Assembly: GCF_018332655.1 (NCBI RefSeq)
Contig: NZ_BOQL01000068.1
Span: forward strand, 20,610 to 84,609
Direction: 5' to 3'
Length of the DNA: 64,000 nt
From: Actinoplanes auranticolor
Lineage (GTDB): Bacteria; Actinomycetota; Actinomycetes; Mycobacteriales; Micromonosporaceae
Part shown: piece by piece, positions 45,376 through 53,380 of the stretch
How the letters are laid out: the number at the start of each line of letters is the position of its first letter
How positions within the stretch are numbered: position 1 is the stretch's first letter
Position numbers and translations under genes: made by a program
Notes under the pieces: model-generated
Databases searched by the model: none
The model's input: the letters and a program-made list of their open reading frames with translations, nothing else
What the model was told of the DNA's origin: nothing

Positions 45376-45617
45376 TGCTTGCCTCCTGCCTCGATTCGTT
45401 GTTCCGGTGACCCGGTGATGACGGCCAGGGCCTGCTCCGCGGAACGGTCCGGGACCCGGTCGGTGATGATCTGCCGGGCCTGCGGCCACGGACCCGCGTC
45501 GGCCGACATCGCGGCGGCGATGGACGCGTCGGCATCGGACCAGTCGAGGAACGCCTGTGAGAGCCCGGTGGCACCGAGGTGTTCGATGTCCATGGCCAGA
45601 ACGCGGCGTCGTCGCAT
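45372..45617 (-). CDS. Small soluble protein of unknown function
   Basis: The 81-residue product (start MRRRRVLAMDIEHLGATGLS) is acidic in the middle and lacks membrane segments. No family is recognised. The ATG at 45617 has GAGG 6 bp upstream and overlaps the neighbouring frame of the truncated USP's 3' region, so part of it may be formed from USP gene debris. It is translationally coupled to the gene at 45136. Confidence 0.5.
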   Translation of the reverse strand: MRRRRVLAMDIEHLGATGLSQAFLDWSDADASIAAAMSADAGPWPQARQIITDRVPDRSAEQALAVITGSPEQRIEAGGKQ

Positions 45618-45625
45618 TGACAGCC

Positions 45626-46465
45626 TCAGTTTCCGGACGGGCACTCAGGCCGACGGAGCCCAGCAGGGGTGCCCGCTACGCTGCCCCGGCCGCGATTGCC
45701 GACGACCACCAGCTGGGCGGTGTGCGACATCTCGATCAGCAGGCCGGCCGCGTCGTCGCGTGACACCAGGGTTCCGACCGGCACCTCGGGATACTTCTCC
45801 TGCCACGGAGCGAGAAGATCTCGTAGCTGCGTACGCTCGGCCGCTTCCTGTTCCTCGGTCGGCTGCACCGAGGGCAGCAGGTCGGGACTCCACGGCGGCA
45901 CCGGCGTCTGGTACGTCCTGACGGCCAGCAGCGCGCACCCCCGGGTAGCGGCTTCCGCGAAGGCCGGCCCGAGGGCGGCCGGGGCCTCCGGCGACTGCGC
46001 CACACCGACCACGACGGGGCCGCGATCAGTCGTCGTGCGTCCCCGGACCACGACCGTGGGACACGGTGCGTGCATGGCGACTCCCTGGCCGACGGAGCCG
46101 AGCAGCAAGCTCGCGAAGCCGCCGAGGCCACGGCTGCCTACCACCACGACCGTGGCGTCGGCCGCTGCCTTCAGCAAGATGTCCAGCGGATGGCCCACAC
46201 TGGCCACAGTCCGTACGGGCACCTCGCCGGCCACGTCGTGAGCCGTCAGTTCGGCGTCGGACAGGATCTCGGCGGCCCGGCTGTGGCCCACCTCGAGAAG
46301 ACTCCCGCCCGGCGACTCCCGTTCGGTGCCCCAGACCTGCTGGAAGGCGTTCACCACTTCGAGGGTGGCGCCGCGGCGTTGTGCTTCCCCGGCCGCCCAT
46401 CGCACGGCGGCCTGTGCGTGTTGCGACCCGTCTGTGCCGACGACCACGAGTTCCTCGGTGTTCAT
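45626..46465 (-). CDS. Two-domain universal stress protein, C-terminus truncated
   Basis: The 279-residue protein has a complete first USP domain (ELVVVGTDGSQHAQAAVRWA; GSRGLGGFASLLLGSVGQG) and most of the second (GPVVVGVAQSPEAPAALGPA; LVVVGNRGRGSVAGT). In place of the usual L-L-G-S-V ending it reads PAGLRRPECPSGN. The GGGG at 45666-45669 (CCCC in the gene) looks like one base too many; removing it restores LLGSVG, but the remaining C-terminal strand is still missing. ATG at 46465 has AGGGAG upstream. Confidence 0.8.
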   Translation of the reverse strand: MNTEELVVVGTDGSQHAQAAVRWAAGEAQRRGATLEVVNAFQQVWGTERESPGGSLLEVGHSRAAEILSDAELTAHDVAGEVPVRTVASVGHPLDILLKAAADATVVVVGSRGLGGFASLLLGSVGQGVAMHAPCPTVVVRGRTTTDRGPVVVGVAQSPEAPAALGPAFAEAATRGCALLAVRTYQTPVPPWSPDLLPSVQPTEEQEAAERTQLRDLLAPWQEKYPEVPVGTLVSRDDAAGLLIEMSHTAQLVVVGNRGRGSVAGTPAGLRRPECPSGN

Positions 46466-46548
46466 GACGACTCCCTGTCCTCTTCCTGAGCTCGGCGCTG
46501 ATAGCCGCCCGGCCGGGGGTGCCGCTGCCTGCGGGCCGGCCCGGGGGG

Positions 46549-46640
46549 TCAGATCAGCCAGCGGTGGCGCTGGACGAAGGGCAGCTTCGCCCACCTGCGT
46601 CCCAGGCCCCAGGTGTGGCCGGCGTAGGTCAGGGCGTCCA
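46549..46640 (-). pseudogene. C-terminal fragment of a DoxX-family gene
   Basis: About 30 residues (DALTYAGHTWGLGRRWAKLP then FVQRHRWLI and stop) match the extreme C-terminus of the DoxX protein at 17256 (AGNTLGLGEYWSRLPIVQRL). Nothing upstream continues the gene. Confidence 0.65.
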
Positions 46641-46667
46641 CACCCGGGCCGCAGCACCCTTCCTCTA

Positions 46668-46681
46668 GGGCCTTTGGACCC
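46668..46681. promoter_or_regulatory. DosR-box-like palindrome upstream of the GAPDH gene
   Basis: GGGCCTTTGGACCC, full match, 58 bp before the GAPDH ATG. On the other strand it would face the DoxX fragment and the USP gene. Confidence 0.62.
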
Positions 46682-46739
46682 TGCCAATCGCCGCGCGCCT
46701 GAGGAGAGGCTGAAGCAGACGACAAGCCTGGAGGCAACC

Positions 46740-47759
46740 ATGAGCTACCGCATCGCCATCAACGGATTCGGCCGGATCGGCCGCAACTATCTGCGGGCCC
46801 TGCTGGACAAGGACCTGTCGAACGCGGGCTTCCAGGTGGTCGCGATCAACGACCTGTACGACACCGGCACCCTGGCCCACCTGCTCGAGTACGACTCGAC
46901 GTTCGGCCGCCTCGGCGAGGGTGTGAGCTACACCGACGACGCTCTGAACGTCGGCTGGCACACGATCCCCGTCTTCTCGCAGCGTTCACCCGACCAGCTG
47001 CCGTGGGCCGACCTCGGCGTCGACCTGGTCATCGAGTCGACCGGCAAGTTGCGCACCCGGGACGACGCCGCCCTTCACCTCAAGGCCGGAGCCTCGCGGG
47101 TGCTGATCTCCTCGCCGGGCAAGGGCGTCGACGCCACCCTGGTGCCGGGGGTGAACGCGGACACCTACGACCCGGTGCGGCACCAGATCGTCTCCGGGGC
47201 CTCCTGCACGACCAACTGCGTCGCGCCGCTGGTGAAGGTGCTGCACGAGGCGTTCGGCCTGGAGCGCGGCTTCCTGACGACCGTGCACGCGTACACCAAC
47301 GACCAGAACATCCTCGACGCGCCGCACAAGGATCCCCGCCGGGCCCGCGCCGCGGGCGTGAACATCATCCCGACCAGCACCGGGGCCGCGAAGGCCGTGG
47401 GCCTGGTCCTGCCGGAGTTGGCCGGCCGGCTCGACGGCGTCGCGCTGCGCGTCCCGGTCGTCGACGGATCGATCAGCGACCTGACGCTCCAGCTGGGCAC
47501 CGAGGTGACCGTGGCGCAGGTGAACGAGGCGGTCGAGCGGGCCGCGGCGGTCGGCGGGCCGATGCACGGCATCATCCGCTACACCCAGGCCCCGATCGTC
47601 TCCACGGACATCGTCGGCGACCCGGCCTCCTGCGTGTTCGACGCCGGGCTCACCCAGGCGAGCGGCCGGATGGTCAAGGTCTTCGGCTGGTACGACAACG
47701 AGTGGGGCTACACCAACCGGCTCGTCGACCTGACCAAGCTGCTCGCCGAGCGGAGGTGA
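46740..47759 (+). CDS. gap: Glyceraldehyde-3-phosphate dehydrogenase, type I
   Basis: The 339-residue enzyme has the NAD-binding start YRIAINGFGRIGRNYLRALL, the catalytic SGASCTTNCVAPLVKVLHEA and the C-terminal WYDNEWGYTNRLVDL. IND-L-Y-D at the end of strand 2 is compatible with NAD specificity. It carries out the phosphorylating step of glycolysis or its reversal. Placement next to stress genes and behind a DosR-like site, without pgk or tpi, suggests a condition-specific isozyme rather than the housekeeping copy. GGAGG precedes the ATG. Confidence 0.94.
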   Translation: MSYRIAINGFGRIGRNYLRALLDKDLSNAGFQVVAINDLYDTGTLAHLLEYDSTFGRLGEGVSYTDDALNVGWHTIPVFSQRSPDQLPWADLGVDLVIESTGKLRTRDDAALHLKAGASRVLISSPGKGVDATLVPGVNADTYDPVRHQIVSGASCTTNCVAPLVKVLHEAFGLERGFLTTVHAYTNDQNILDAPHKDPRRARAAGVNIIPTSTGAAKAVGLVLPELAGRLDGVALRVPVVDGSISDLTLQLGTEVTVAQVNEAVERAAAVGGPMHGIIRYTQAPIVSTDIVGDPASCVFDAGLTQASGRMVKVFGWYDNEWGYTNRLVDLTKLLAERR

Positions 47760-47764
47760 GGACC

Positions 47765-48397
47765 GTGCGCGCGAAGGACATCATGACCAGTCCGGTTCAC
47801 GTGGTCTGGCAGAACGCACCGATCGAGAGCGCCGCGGAGCTGATGACCGCCAAGGCGGTCACCGCCCTGCCGGTGGTGGACGCGCAGGGATTCCTCGTCG
47901 GCATGGTCAGCGAGGGGGACCTGCTGTGGAACCGGGTGCCCGTCGATACGACGGCCCACCTTCGCCGAGACCTGGACCTGGCGCCGCAGCGCCGGCCCGG
48001 CACGGTCGTGGAGGTGATGGCCAAGAACCCGTTCACGGCCACGCCGGACCTCGACGTGGCCGAGGTGGCCGACGTGATGCTGCGGCGCGACGTGCGCAGC
48101 ATGCCGGTCGTCAAGGGCCGCGAGGTCGTCGGCATCATCAGCCGGCGCGACATCCTGCGGACGATGGTCCGCGGCGACGACGTCCTCACCCACGACGTTC
48201 AGCACCGGCTCGACGAGTACGCCGACGGCGCGCACATCTGGACGGCCACAGTTGACGGCGGCATCGCCACCATCACCGGCGAGTTCGCCAACGACACCCA
48301 GCGTGCCGTCGTGACCGTCCTCGCCCGCACTGTGCCCGGAGTGAGCGCCGTGACGGTCGAGGAGACCGCGCCGATCAGGGAAACGACGGCATCGTGA
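47765..48397 (+). CDS. CBS-CBS-BON domain protein
   Basis: The 210-residue protein has two CBS motifs (RAKDIMTSPVHVVWQNAPIE...GMVSEGDLLWNR and VVEVMAKNPFTATPDLDVAE...GIISRRDILRTMV), which form a Bateman module for adenine nucleotides. A BON-like tail follows (WTATVDGGIATITGEFANDT...VPGVSAVTVEE). GTG at 47765 is chosen because GGAGG, overlapping the gap stop codon, lies 8 bp upstream. It is co-transcribed with gap and may report energy charge. Confidence 0.9.
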   Translation: MRAKDIMTSPVHVVWQNAPIESAAELMTAKAVTALPVVDAQGFLVGMVSEGDLLWNRVPVDTTAHLRRDLDLAPQRRPGTVVEVMAKNPFTATPDLDVAEVADVMLRRDVRSMPVVKGREVVGIISRRDILRTMVRGDDVLTHDVQHRLDEYADGAHIWTATVDGGIATITGEFANDTQRAVVTVLARTVPGVSAVTVEETAPIRETTAS

Positions 48398-48413
48398 GCT
48401 GAGGGGAGGAGCT

Positions 48414-48827
48414 GTGACACGAGACGTCACGGGGCCGGCCGTGCCGGTCGGCCCCGTCCTGCTCGGCGTGCACGGCACCGCGGCCGAAGAGGCACTGCGG
48501 TACGCCTTCGCCGAGGCCGACCACCGTGGCGTGGAGCTGATCGCGGTACTGACCGGCGCAGTTCCGCGGGAAGACAGCGTGCGTCAGTGCGACCTGGTGC
48601 AGCGTTGGGCCGAGAAGTATCCCGAGGTTCCGGTCACCACCACGGTCCGCCGTGGCCTCGATCCGGCGGTGGTCATCGCCGCCGCCTCGCACGGCTGTGG
48701 CCTGCTGGTCGTTCAGCACCCCGCGGATCCGGCCGCCGCCGCCGTGGTCGACGCCCTGGCCCACCGGGCCCACTGCCCTCTCGTCGTCGCCGGCGACACC
48801 ACGGTCTCCAGCGCGGCCGCCGTTTGA
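48414..48827 (+). CDS. Universal stress protein-like, single short domain
   Basis: The 137-residue protein resembles the second half of two-domain USPs: GPVLLGVHGTAAEEALRYAF, QRWAEKYPEVPVTTTVRRGL, CPLVVAGD. The nucleotide-binding Gly motif is absent (VQHPADPAAAAVVDA). GTG start at 48414 follows GGGGAGGAG. It is 16 bp after the CBS-BON gene, so gap-CBS-USP form one likely operon. Confidence 0.72.
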   Translation: MTRDVTGPAVPVGPVLLGVHGTAAEEALRYAFAEADHRGVELIAVLTGAVPREDSVRQCDLVQRWAEKYPEVPVTTTVRRGLDPAVVIAAASHGCGLLVVQHPADPAAAAVVDALAHRAHCPLVVAGDTTVSSAAAV

Positions 48828-49031
48828 CGGCGTCCTGGCCGGCGGGAAGTACGGCGAGCGGGCACGCCGTGCGGCCCCACCAGCGCTCGGACGGTGTCGC
48901 CGAGTGGCTCGCCGTCGGCGTGCAGCCATAGCGCACTGCCGACGGCGGGAGGCCGGCGTCGGAGAGTTCCTGGTTCTCCTCTCGGCAGCCCTTGACAAGT
49001 GAGCATCGTCCGGGAGCAGCACGTGGGACCA

Positions 49032-49045
49032 GGGCCGTTGGTCAC
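49032..49045. promoter_or_regulatory. DosR-box-like site, distal to the nitroreductase gene
   Basis: GGGCCGTTGGTCAC, 13 of 14 positions, partly overlapping a second GGGACC half-site (49025). Confidence 0.4.
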
Positions 49046-49088
49046 TCGATCAGCCCTGGCCCGGGGTGTGAGTGGTAAAGCCCTCCCC

Positions 49089-49102
49089 GGGACCATCGGC
49101 CC
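49089..49102. promoter_or_regulatory. DosR-box-like palindrome upstream of the first Acg-like gene
   Basis: GGGACCATCGGCCC, full match, 60 bp before the start at 49163. Confidence 0.62.
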
Positions 49103-49162
49103 TGTCCGTACGGGCCCCGGCCGGGCTGTGATGGGCGGAGACGACAGCTCAGGAGGCCGGCA

Positions 49163-50179
49163 ATGAACAACATCGGCACGCAGACAGCCCAACAGCGAGC
49201 GCAGCGCGACGCGACCGGCCCGGACCTGACCGCTTGCGTCCGAGCGGCCACGGCAGCACCCTCGCTGCACAACAGCCAGCCATGGCGTTTCCGCATCGGT
49301 CCGCGCGAGGTCGACGTCTACGCCGACCCTCGCCGCCGGCTCGACGTCCTCGACCCGGCCGGCCGTGAGCTGCTGATCAGCGTCGGCGCCGCCCTGTTCA
49401 CCCTGCGGCTCGCCATCCGCGGGGCCGGGTATCTCAGCCACACGACCCTCCTCCCGGACGCGGCCGATCCGGACCTCGTCGCCAGGGTCAGCGTGCGACG
49501 GCCGCTGGCACCCACGCCGGCCGCCGAGGCCCTGGTCGCCGCCATCCCGCACCGGCACACGAACCGGTGGCCGTTCGCCCGGTCCGTCGTGCCGGCCGAC
49601 GCGGTCGAACGCCTGGTGGACGCCGCCCGGCGCGAAGGTGCGTCGCTCACCGTCGCCAACGCGGTCAGCCGCAACGCGATCCTGAGTCTGTCCCAGGAGG
49701 CCGACCGGGCGCTGCGGGCGAAAGGCCGGTACCGCGCCGAGCTCGCCCGGTGGACCAGCCCGCACCGGGGCCGGCGCGACGGCGTGCCGTCGACGGCGAT
49801 CGGGCCGTGGGACGCCATGGAGATCCTGCCCATCCGCGACTTCGGGCTCCTGCAACCCCACCGTGAGCGGGCGACCGCGCAGTTCGAGCCGTACCCGACC
49901 ATCATGGTGCTGTCCACCGCCGGCGACACCCGGGCGCACTGGGTGAACGCCGGCCAGGCCCTGCAGCGGGTCCTGCTCACCGCGACCTGGCTGAACCTGG
50001 CCACCACGCCGATCAGCCAGCCGGTCGAGATCCCGGCGGTCCGCCGGTTGCTGACGGACTCCCGTACCGGCTCCTGGGCTCAGATAATCCTGCGCGTCGG
50101 CTACGGCCGCCCGGCGGCGGCCACTCCGCGGCGCCCGCTCACCGAGGTGCTCGTGGCGGAGGAGGGAGAGACGCCATGA
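49163..50179 (+). CDS. Acg-family nitroreductase-fold protein
   Basis: The 338-residue protein belongs to the Acg (Rv2032) group: VRAATAAPSLHNSQPWRFRI at the start, AAIPHRHTNRWPFA in the middle and LLTATWLNLATTPISQPVEI near the end. Family members are nitroreductase folds that hold FMN with a lid and lack ordinary nitroreductase activity; they have been proposed to sequester flavin in dormancy. The end overlaps the P-type ATPase start by 4 bp. A full DosR-box-like palindrome lies upstream. Confidence 0.9.
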   Translation: MNNIGTQTAQQRAQRDATGPDLTACVRAATAAPSLHNSQPWRFRIGPREVDVYADPRRRLDVLDPAGRELLISVGAALFTLRLAIRGAGYLSHTTLLPDAADPDLVARVSVRRPLAPTPAAEALVAAIPHRHTNRWPFARSVVPADAVERLVDAARREGASLTVANAVSRNAILSLSQEADRALRAKGRYRAELARWTSPHRGRRDGVPSTAIGPWDAMEILPIRDFGLLQPHRERATAQFEPYPTIMVLSTAGDTRAHWVNAGQALQRVLLTATWLNLATTPISQPVEIPAVRRLLTDSRTGSWAQIILRVGYGRPAAATPRRPLTEVLVAEEGETP

Positions 50180-51221
50180 GCCGCCCGGCGCTCGTGGCCG
50201 CGCAGCCGGCGCCGTTGCTGGAGCGCCCGGACGGCGTCGTGGGCGACCCGGACGCACGCGAGCCGCTGGCCGCGTTGTTCCGCGATCTGCGGACCAACCC
50301 GGCCGGCCTGAACTCCCGCGAAGCTGCGCACCGCCTGACGGCGTACGTCCCGAACCAGCTGTCGCGGCGTACCGGGCGCCGCTGGCCCCGTGAGCTGCTG
50401 TCCCAGTTCACCCCCGCCGCCTCCGGGGTCAGCGGTCGTGCAGGTCGCCGCGGCCGTTGCGAGCGCCCGGCCGTGCGGGTCGCCGGCCATCGTCTCGGCG
50501 GCGACATCGGCACCGCCGAGCCACAGCCGGGTCACGTGCATCCGGTTACCGGTCAGCGTGCCGGTCTTGTCGGTGCAGATGACGGTGGTCCACCCGAGGG
50601 TCTCCACCGCCGACAGCCGTTTGACGACAGCGCCCTTACGGGCGAGCTCGCGGACGCCGACCGCCAGCGCCAGCGCCAGCGTGATGATGGGCAGCAGACC
50701 CTCGGGGACGTTGGCGACGATCAGGCCGATGGAGAAGCTGATCGCCGAGCTCCAGCTGAGCCCGGCGCCGATCCCGACCGGCAGGAACGCCACTCCGGCG
50801 ACCACGGCGACCACGGCGATGAGCCACGTGGCCCGGCGGACCTGGATCTCCAGCGGGCTACACTGGGCGCGGCCCCGCTGCGACAGGGCGGCGGTGCGGC
50901 CCAGTCCGGTGTGCATGCCGGTCCGGGTCACCACGGCCCGGGCGGCGCCGCCAGCGCCGTGGTGCCGCCCACCCACGCCAGCACAGCGGCGACGGCGAGC
51001 AGTACGGCCAGCGGCTGCAGGAGGTGTTCGGCACGGCGGCTCTCGGCTGGTCACATCTGGCGGTCATCGCCCCGTTCCCGATGCTGGTCTGGGGTGCCGA
51101 CGAGTTCGCCCGCTGGGTGTCGCGGCGCCGGTCCGGCGGCTCACCTGTTCCTGGGCAGAGCGGCCACGACAGCTCTGACACCGAGCCGCATGACGGACAC
51201 CTCCGTCACCGACCGGTCTGA
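50176..51221 (+). pseudogene. Cation P-type ATPase remnant with an inverted internal segment
   Basis: The plus strand encodes the N-terminus (EPLAALFRDLRTNPAGLNSR...RRWPRELLSQFT) up to about 50412. From about 51025 it encodes the C-terminus (VFGTAALGWSHLAVIAPFPM, LVWGADEFARW). The segment between is coding only on the minus strand, where it reads in the correct order: EHLLQPLAVLLAVAAVLAWV (first helices), AVVTRTGMHTGLGRTAAL (A-domain end), VANVPEGLLPIITLALALAV and VICTDKTGTLTGNRMHV (phosphorylation site). Most of the A- and N/P-domains are also missing. The gene therefore suffered both deletion and inversion of about 0.6 kb. The start overlaps the nitroreductase stop by 4 bp. Confidence 0.88.
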
Positions 51222-52189
51222 TCGTCGTCAGCCGCCAGGATGTCCTCGAGATCACGGCGGGGACCGGGCCGCCCCCCGTGGCCGTAGCCGATCCGCAGAG
51301 CCATCTGCGGAGCCCCCGAGCGCCGCAGGGACTTGCGCAGCTGGTCGCGCGCCGCCGGCACCTCGACCGGTTGGGAGATCATCGAGCACGTAAGACCCTG
51401 GTCCACGACCGTCAGCAGGACCCGTTGCAGTGCCTGGCCGGCGATGACCTGGTCCACCGGGAGGTCACCCACGGTGCCGAGGATCCCGACGAGCGGCTCG
51501 GGCTCGAAGTCGCGTCCCCGCGCCCGGCGGTGCTCCCCGAAGGCACGCTGCGGGAGCAGATCCTGAGGCTCGGCAGCGGGGGCTCCGGCCGTCACCGGCA
51601 CGCCGTCGCGGGCGCCGTCGGTGTGCGTCCATGCCGCCAGCTCGGACTGGTACGAGGGATCACGGCGCAGGACGCGGTCAGCGCTCTGCGCTATCTCGGC
51701 GAAGACGGCGAGAGGAACCATGCCGACAAGCAGGTCGAGCCAGGCCCCTTCGGCCCGCGCCGCCTCGATCAACTCGACGCGCGCCTGAGACGGAACCGCA
51801 TCGGGCCAGAACGGCTGGCGGTTGCTGTGGCGACGCGGGATCGTCGCGGCCAGGGCCTGTTCGGGGTAGGTCGGCGGCCGGGGAGTTCCCCTCGCCAGCC
51901 GGGCGATCACGTCCGCCCCCGCGCCGTCGGGCAGCAGCGTGACCTCGGCGGGCACACCTTGGACCGCAAGCGCCAGACGCGCGTTGTACGTCGCGGCGCC
52001 GCAAGCGATGCGCAGAGCCCAGCCGGCACTGTCCGCCACGGCGAGCTGCCGCGAGCGGTCCACGAGCACCTCGATGGCCCCATCGCGCAACCGCACTCGC
52101 CACGGCTGACTGTTGTGCATCGACGGCGCTCGCACCGCGGCCGCGGCGGCGATCCTCAGGTGCGCATCGTCGTAGGCGGGCTTGGTCAC
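51206..52189 (-). CDS. Acg-family nitroreductase-fold protein
   Basis: The 327-residue paralogue shows AAAVRAPSMHNSQPWRVRLR, ATIPRRHSNRQPFWPDAVPS and GQALQRVLLTVVDQGLTCSM then ISQPVEVP, the same landmarks as the gene at 49163. The GTG start at 52189 follows a weak site. It begins 10 bp after the stop of the next Acg-like gene on the same strand, so the two form an operon. Its 3' end overlaps the C-terminal end of the P-type ATPase remnant by 16 bp. Confidence 0.88.
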   Translation of the reverse strand: MTKPAYDDAHLRIAAAAAVRAPSMHNSQPWRVRLRDGAIEVLVDRSRQLAVADSAGWALRIACGAATYNARLALAVQGVPAEVTLLPDGAGADVIARLARGTPRPPTYPEQALAATIPRRHSNRQPFWPDAVPSQARVELIEAARAEGAWLDLLVGMVPLAVFAEIAQSADRVLRRDPSYQSELAAWTHTDGARDGVPVTAGAPAAEPQDLLPQRAFGEHRRARGRDFEPEPLVGILGTVGDLPVDQVIAGQALQRVLLTVVDQGLTCSMISQPVEVPAARDQLRKSLRRSGAPQMALRIGYGHGGRPGPRRDLEDILAADDDQTGR

Positions 52190-52199
52190 GGTGGTCTAC

Positions 52200-53198
52200 C
52201 TATTCGCTGATGTGGATGACGTCGGCGGCGTTGCGGCGAGGAGCGGTCGGCAGCTCCGGCGCGGCATCGTTGTAACCGAGCCGGACGGTCAGGTACGGCT
52301 CCCCGATCCCGCTCAACAGGCCTTTCAACAGGTGGCGTGGCCACTGCACCTCGATGGTGTCACTCATCGGCGCCGTGGCGAGCCCTTCCGCGGTGGCGGT
52401 CAGCAGCAGGGCGGACAGTGCCTCACCACCGCGCAGCAGCGCCCCGGGCTCGTCGGTGAGCCCGAACAGCACCACGTACGACGCACCCAGGTCGAAGTCG
52501 TCACCCGGATCCAGCCCGGCGGTGGCGCCGGGAACGTAGTCGCGGACCGGCACCCGGCGCGGTGCCCGCTGCACCGCCGTGGCGGCCGGCACGCCGTCAT
52601 TGCTGTCCGCCGGGCGGTTCGTCCAGTGCTCGAGTTCCGCAAGGTAGGCCGGATCGTTGCTCTCGGCGTCGGCGGCCCGAGCGGTCGAGGTGGCCAGCAT
52701 CGGCATCTGATCATGGCGTACGACGTGCAGGTAGGCCCCTTCCGCTTCCACGGCTTCCCGCAGCCGGAGCAGCAGCTCCTGGGGCACGGTGCGGTCGCTG
52801 AACGCCCGCCGGTCGGTGCGCCGCGTCGTGATCGCCGCGGCCGCGCGTTCCGCGTGCCGGTCGGCGTACGCGGTGCCGGTGATGGTGATGCGCGCCAGCA
52901 GGTCGGTGGCGCCGTGCTCGGGCAGGCGCTCGACGTGCACGTCCCAGCCGGCGGCCCGCAGCGCGACCCGGGCGTGGTGCAGGGCGGTGCCGCAGCTGAG
53001 CAGGAGCAGCCGGCCGTCGGGGTCGGTCGCCTTCAGGGCGCGGGTCCGGTCGGCGTACAGCTCCAGGGTTTCGCCGCTGATCTGCCAGCGCCACGGCTGG
53101 GTGTTGAAGACCGACGGCGCGTGTACGGCGACGCGCGCCGCCACCTCGAGAGCGGCGGCTGGACGGGACCGTTGCGATCGGCCGGACTGTGCGGTCAT
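52200..53198 (-). CDS. Acg-family nitroreductase-fold protein
   Basis: The 332-residue third paralogue has ARVAVHAPSVFNTQPWRWQI, ITTRRTDRRAFSDRTVPQEL and LLTATAEGLATAPMSDTIEV. It is the most divergent of the three (FNTQPW in place of HNSQPW). ATG at 53198 has GAGGAGG 8 bp upstream. First gene of a two-gene unit with a DosR-box-like site 54 bp upstream, divergent from a CBS-BON gene. Confidence 0.88.
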   Translation of the reverse strand: MTAQSGRSQRSRPAAALEVAARVAVHAPSVFNTQPWRWQISGETLELYADRTRALKATDPDGRLLLLSCGTALHHARVALRAAGWDVHVERLPEHGATDLLARITITGTAYADRHAERAAAAITTRRTDRRAFSDRTVPQELLLRLREAVEAEGAYLHVVRHDQMPMLATSTARAADAESNDPAYLAELEHWTNRPADSNDGVPAATAVQRAPRRVPVRDYVPGATAGLDPGDDFDLGASYVVLFGLTDEPGALLRGGEALSALLLTATAEGLATAPMSDTIEVQWPRHLLKGLLSGIGEPYLTVRLGYNDAAPELPTAPRRNAADVIHISE

Positions 53199-53252
53199 GG
53201 CGGACACCTCCTCTGTTCGCCCACTGTGCCGGTCCTCGGCCGGTTCCCAGCA

Positions 53253-53266
53253 GGGCCGAAGGACCT
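53253..53266. promoter_or_regulatory. DosR-box-like site for the nitroreductase pair
   Basis: GGGCCGAAGGACCT, 13 of 14 positions, 54 bp from the minus-strand start at 53198. Confidence 0.5.
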
Positions 53267-53310
53267 GTTTGCATCCGTCGGCCGGGCCCTCCCGCCAGGC
53301 CCCGAGGAAC

Positions 53311-53324
53311 GGGCCGACCGACCC
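53311..53324. promoter_or_regulatory. DosR-box-like palindrome upstream of the CBS-BON gene
   Basis: GGGCCGACCGACCC fits GGGNC-N4-GNCCC fully, 56 bp before the start at 53381. Confidence 0.5.
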
Positions 53325-53380
53325 TGGTCCGTCGGGCGGAACGCTCCTAGCGTCGGAGCTGAGCTGGAGGAGGTGCGGCC

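Larger units (their letters stand above)
48828..49162. other. 335-bp region with two DosR-box-like sites, possible gene debris
   Basis: No supportable gene. The minus strand around 48840-48940 has a short plausible coding stretch (ALWLHADGEPLGDTVRALVG) without start or continuation, perhaps the tail of a lost lipid-kinase-like gene; this is weak. DosR-box-like sites occur at 49032-49045 and 49089-49102. Confidence 0.5.

Noticed and set aside
50400..51040. Insertion sequence or invertase locus as cause of the ATPase inversion
   Set aside because: No transposase or recombinase gene, target-site duplication or long terminal inverted repeat is visible near the junctions.
50176..51393. Single 405-codon plus-strand protein across the P-type ATPase locus
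   Set aside because: Only the first ~80 codons are meaningful in that frame; the rest reads the inverted segment backwards.
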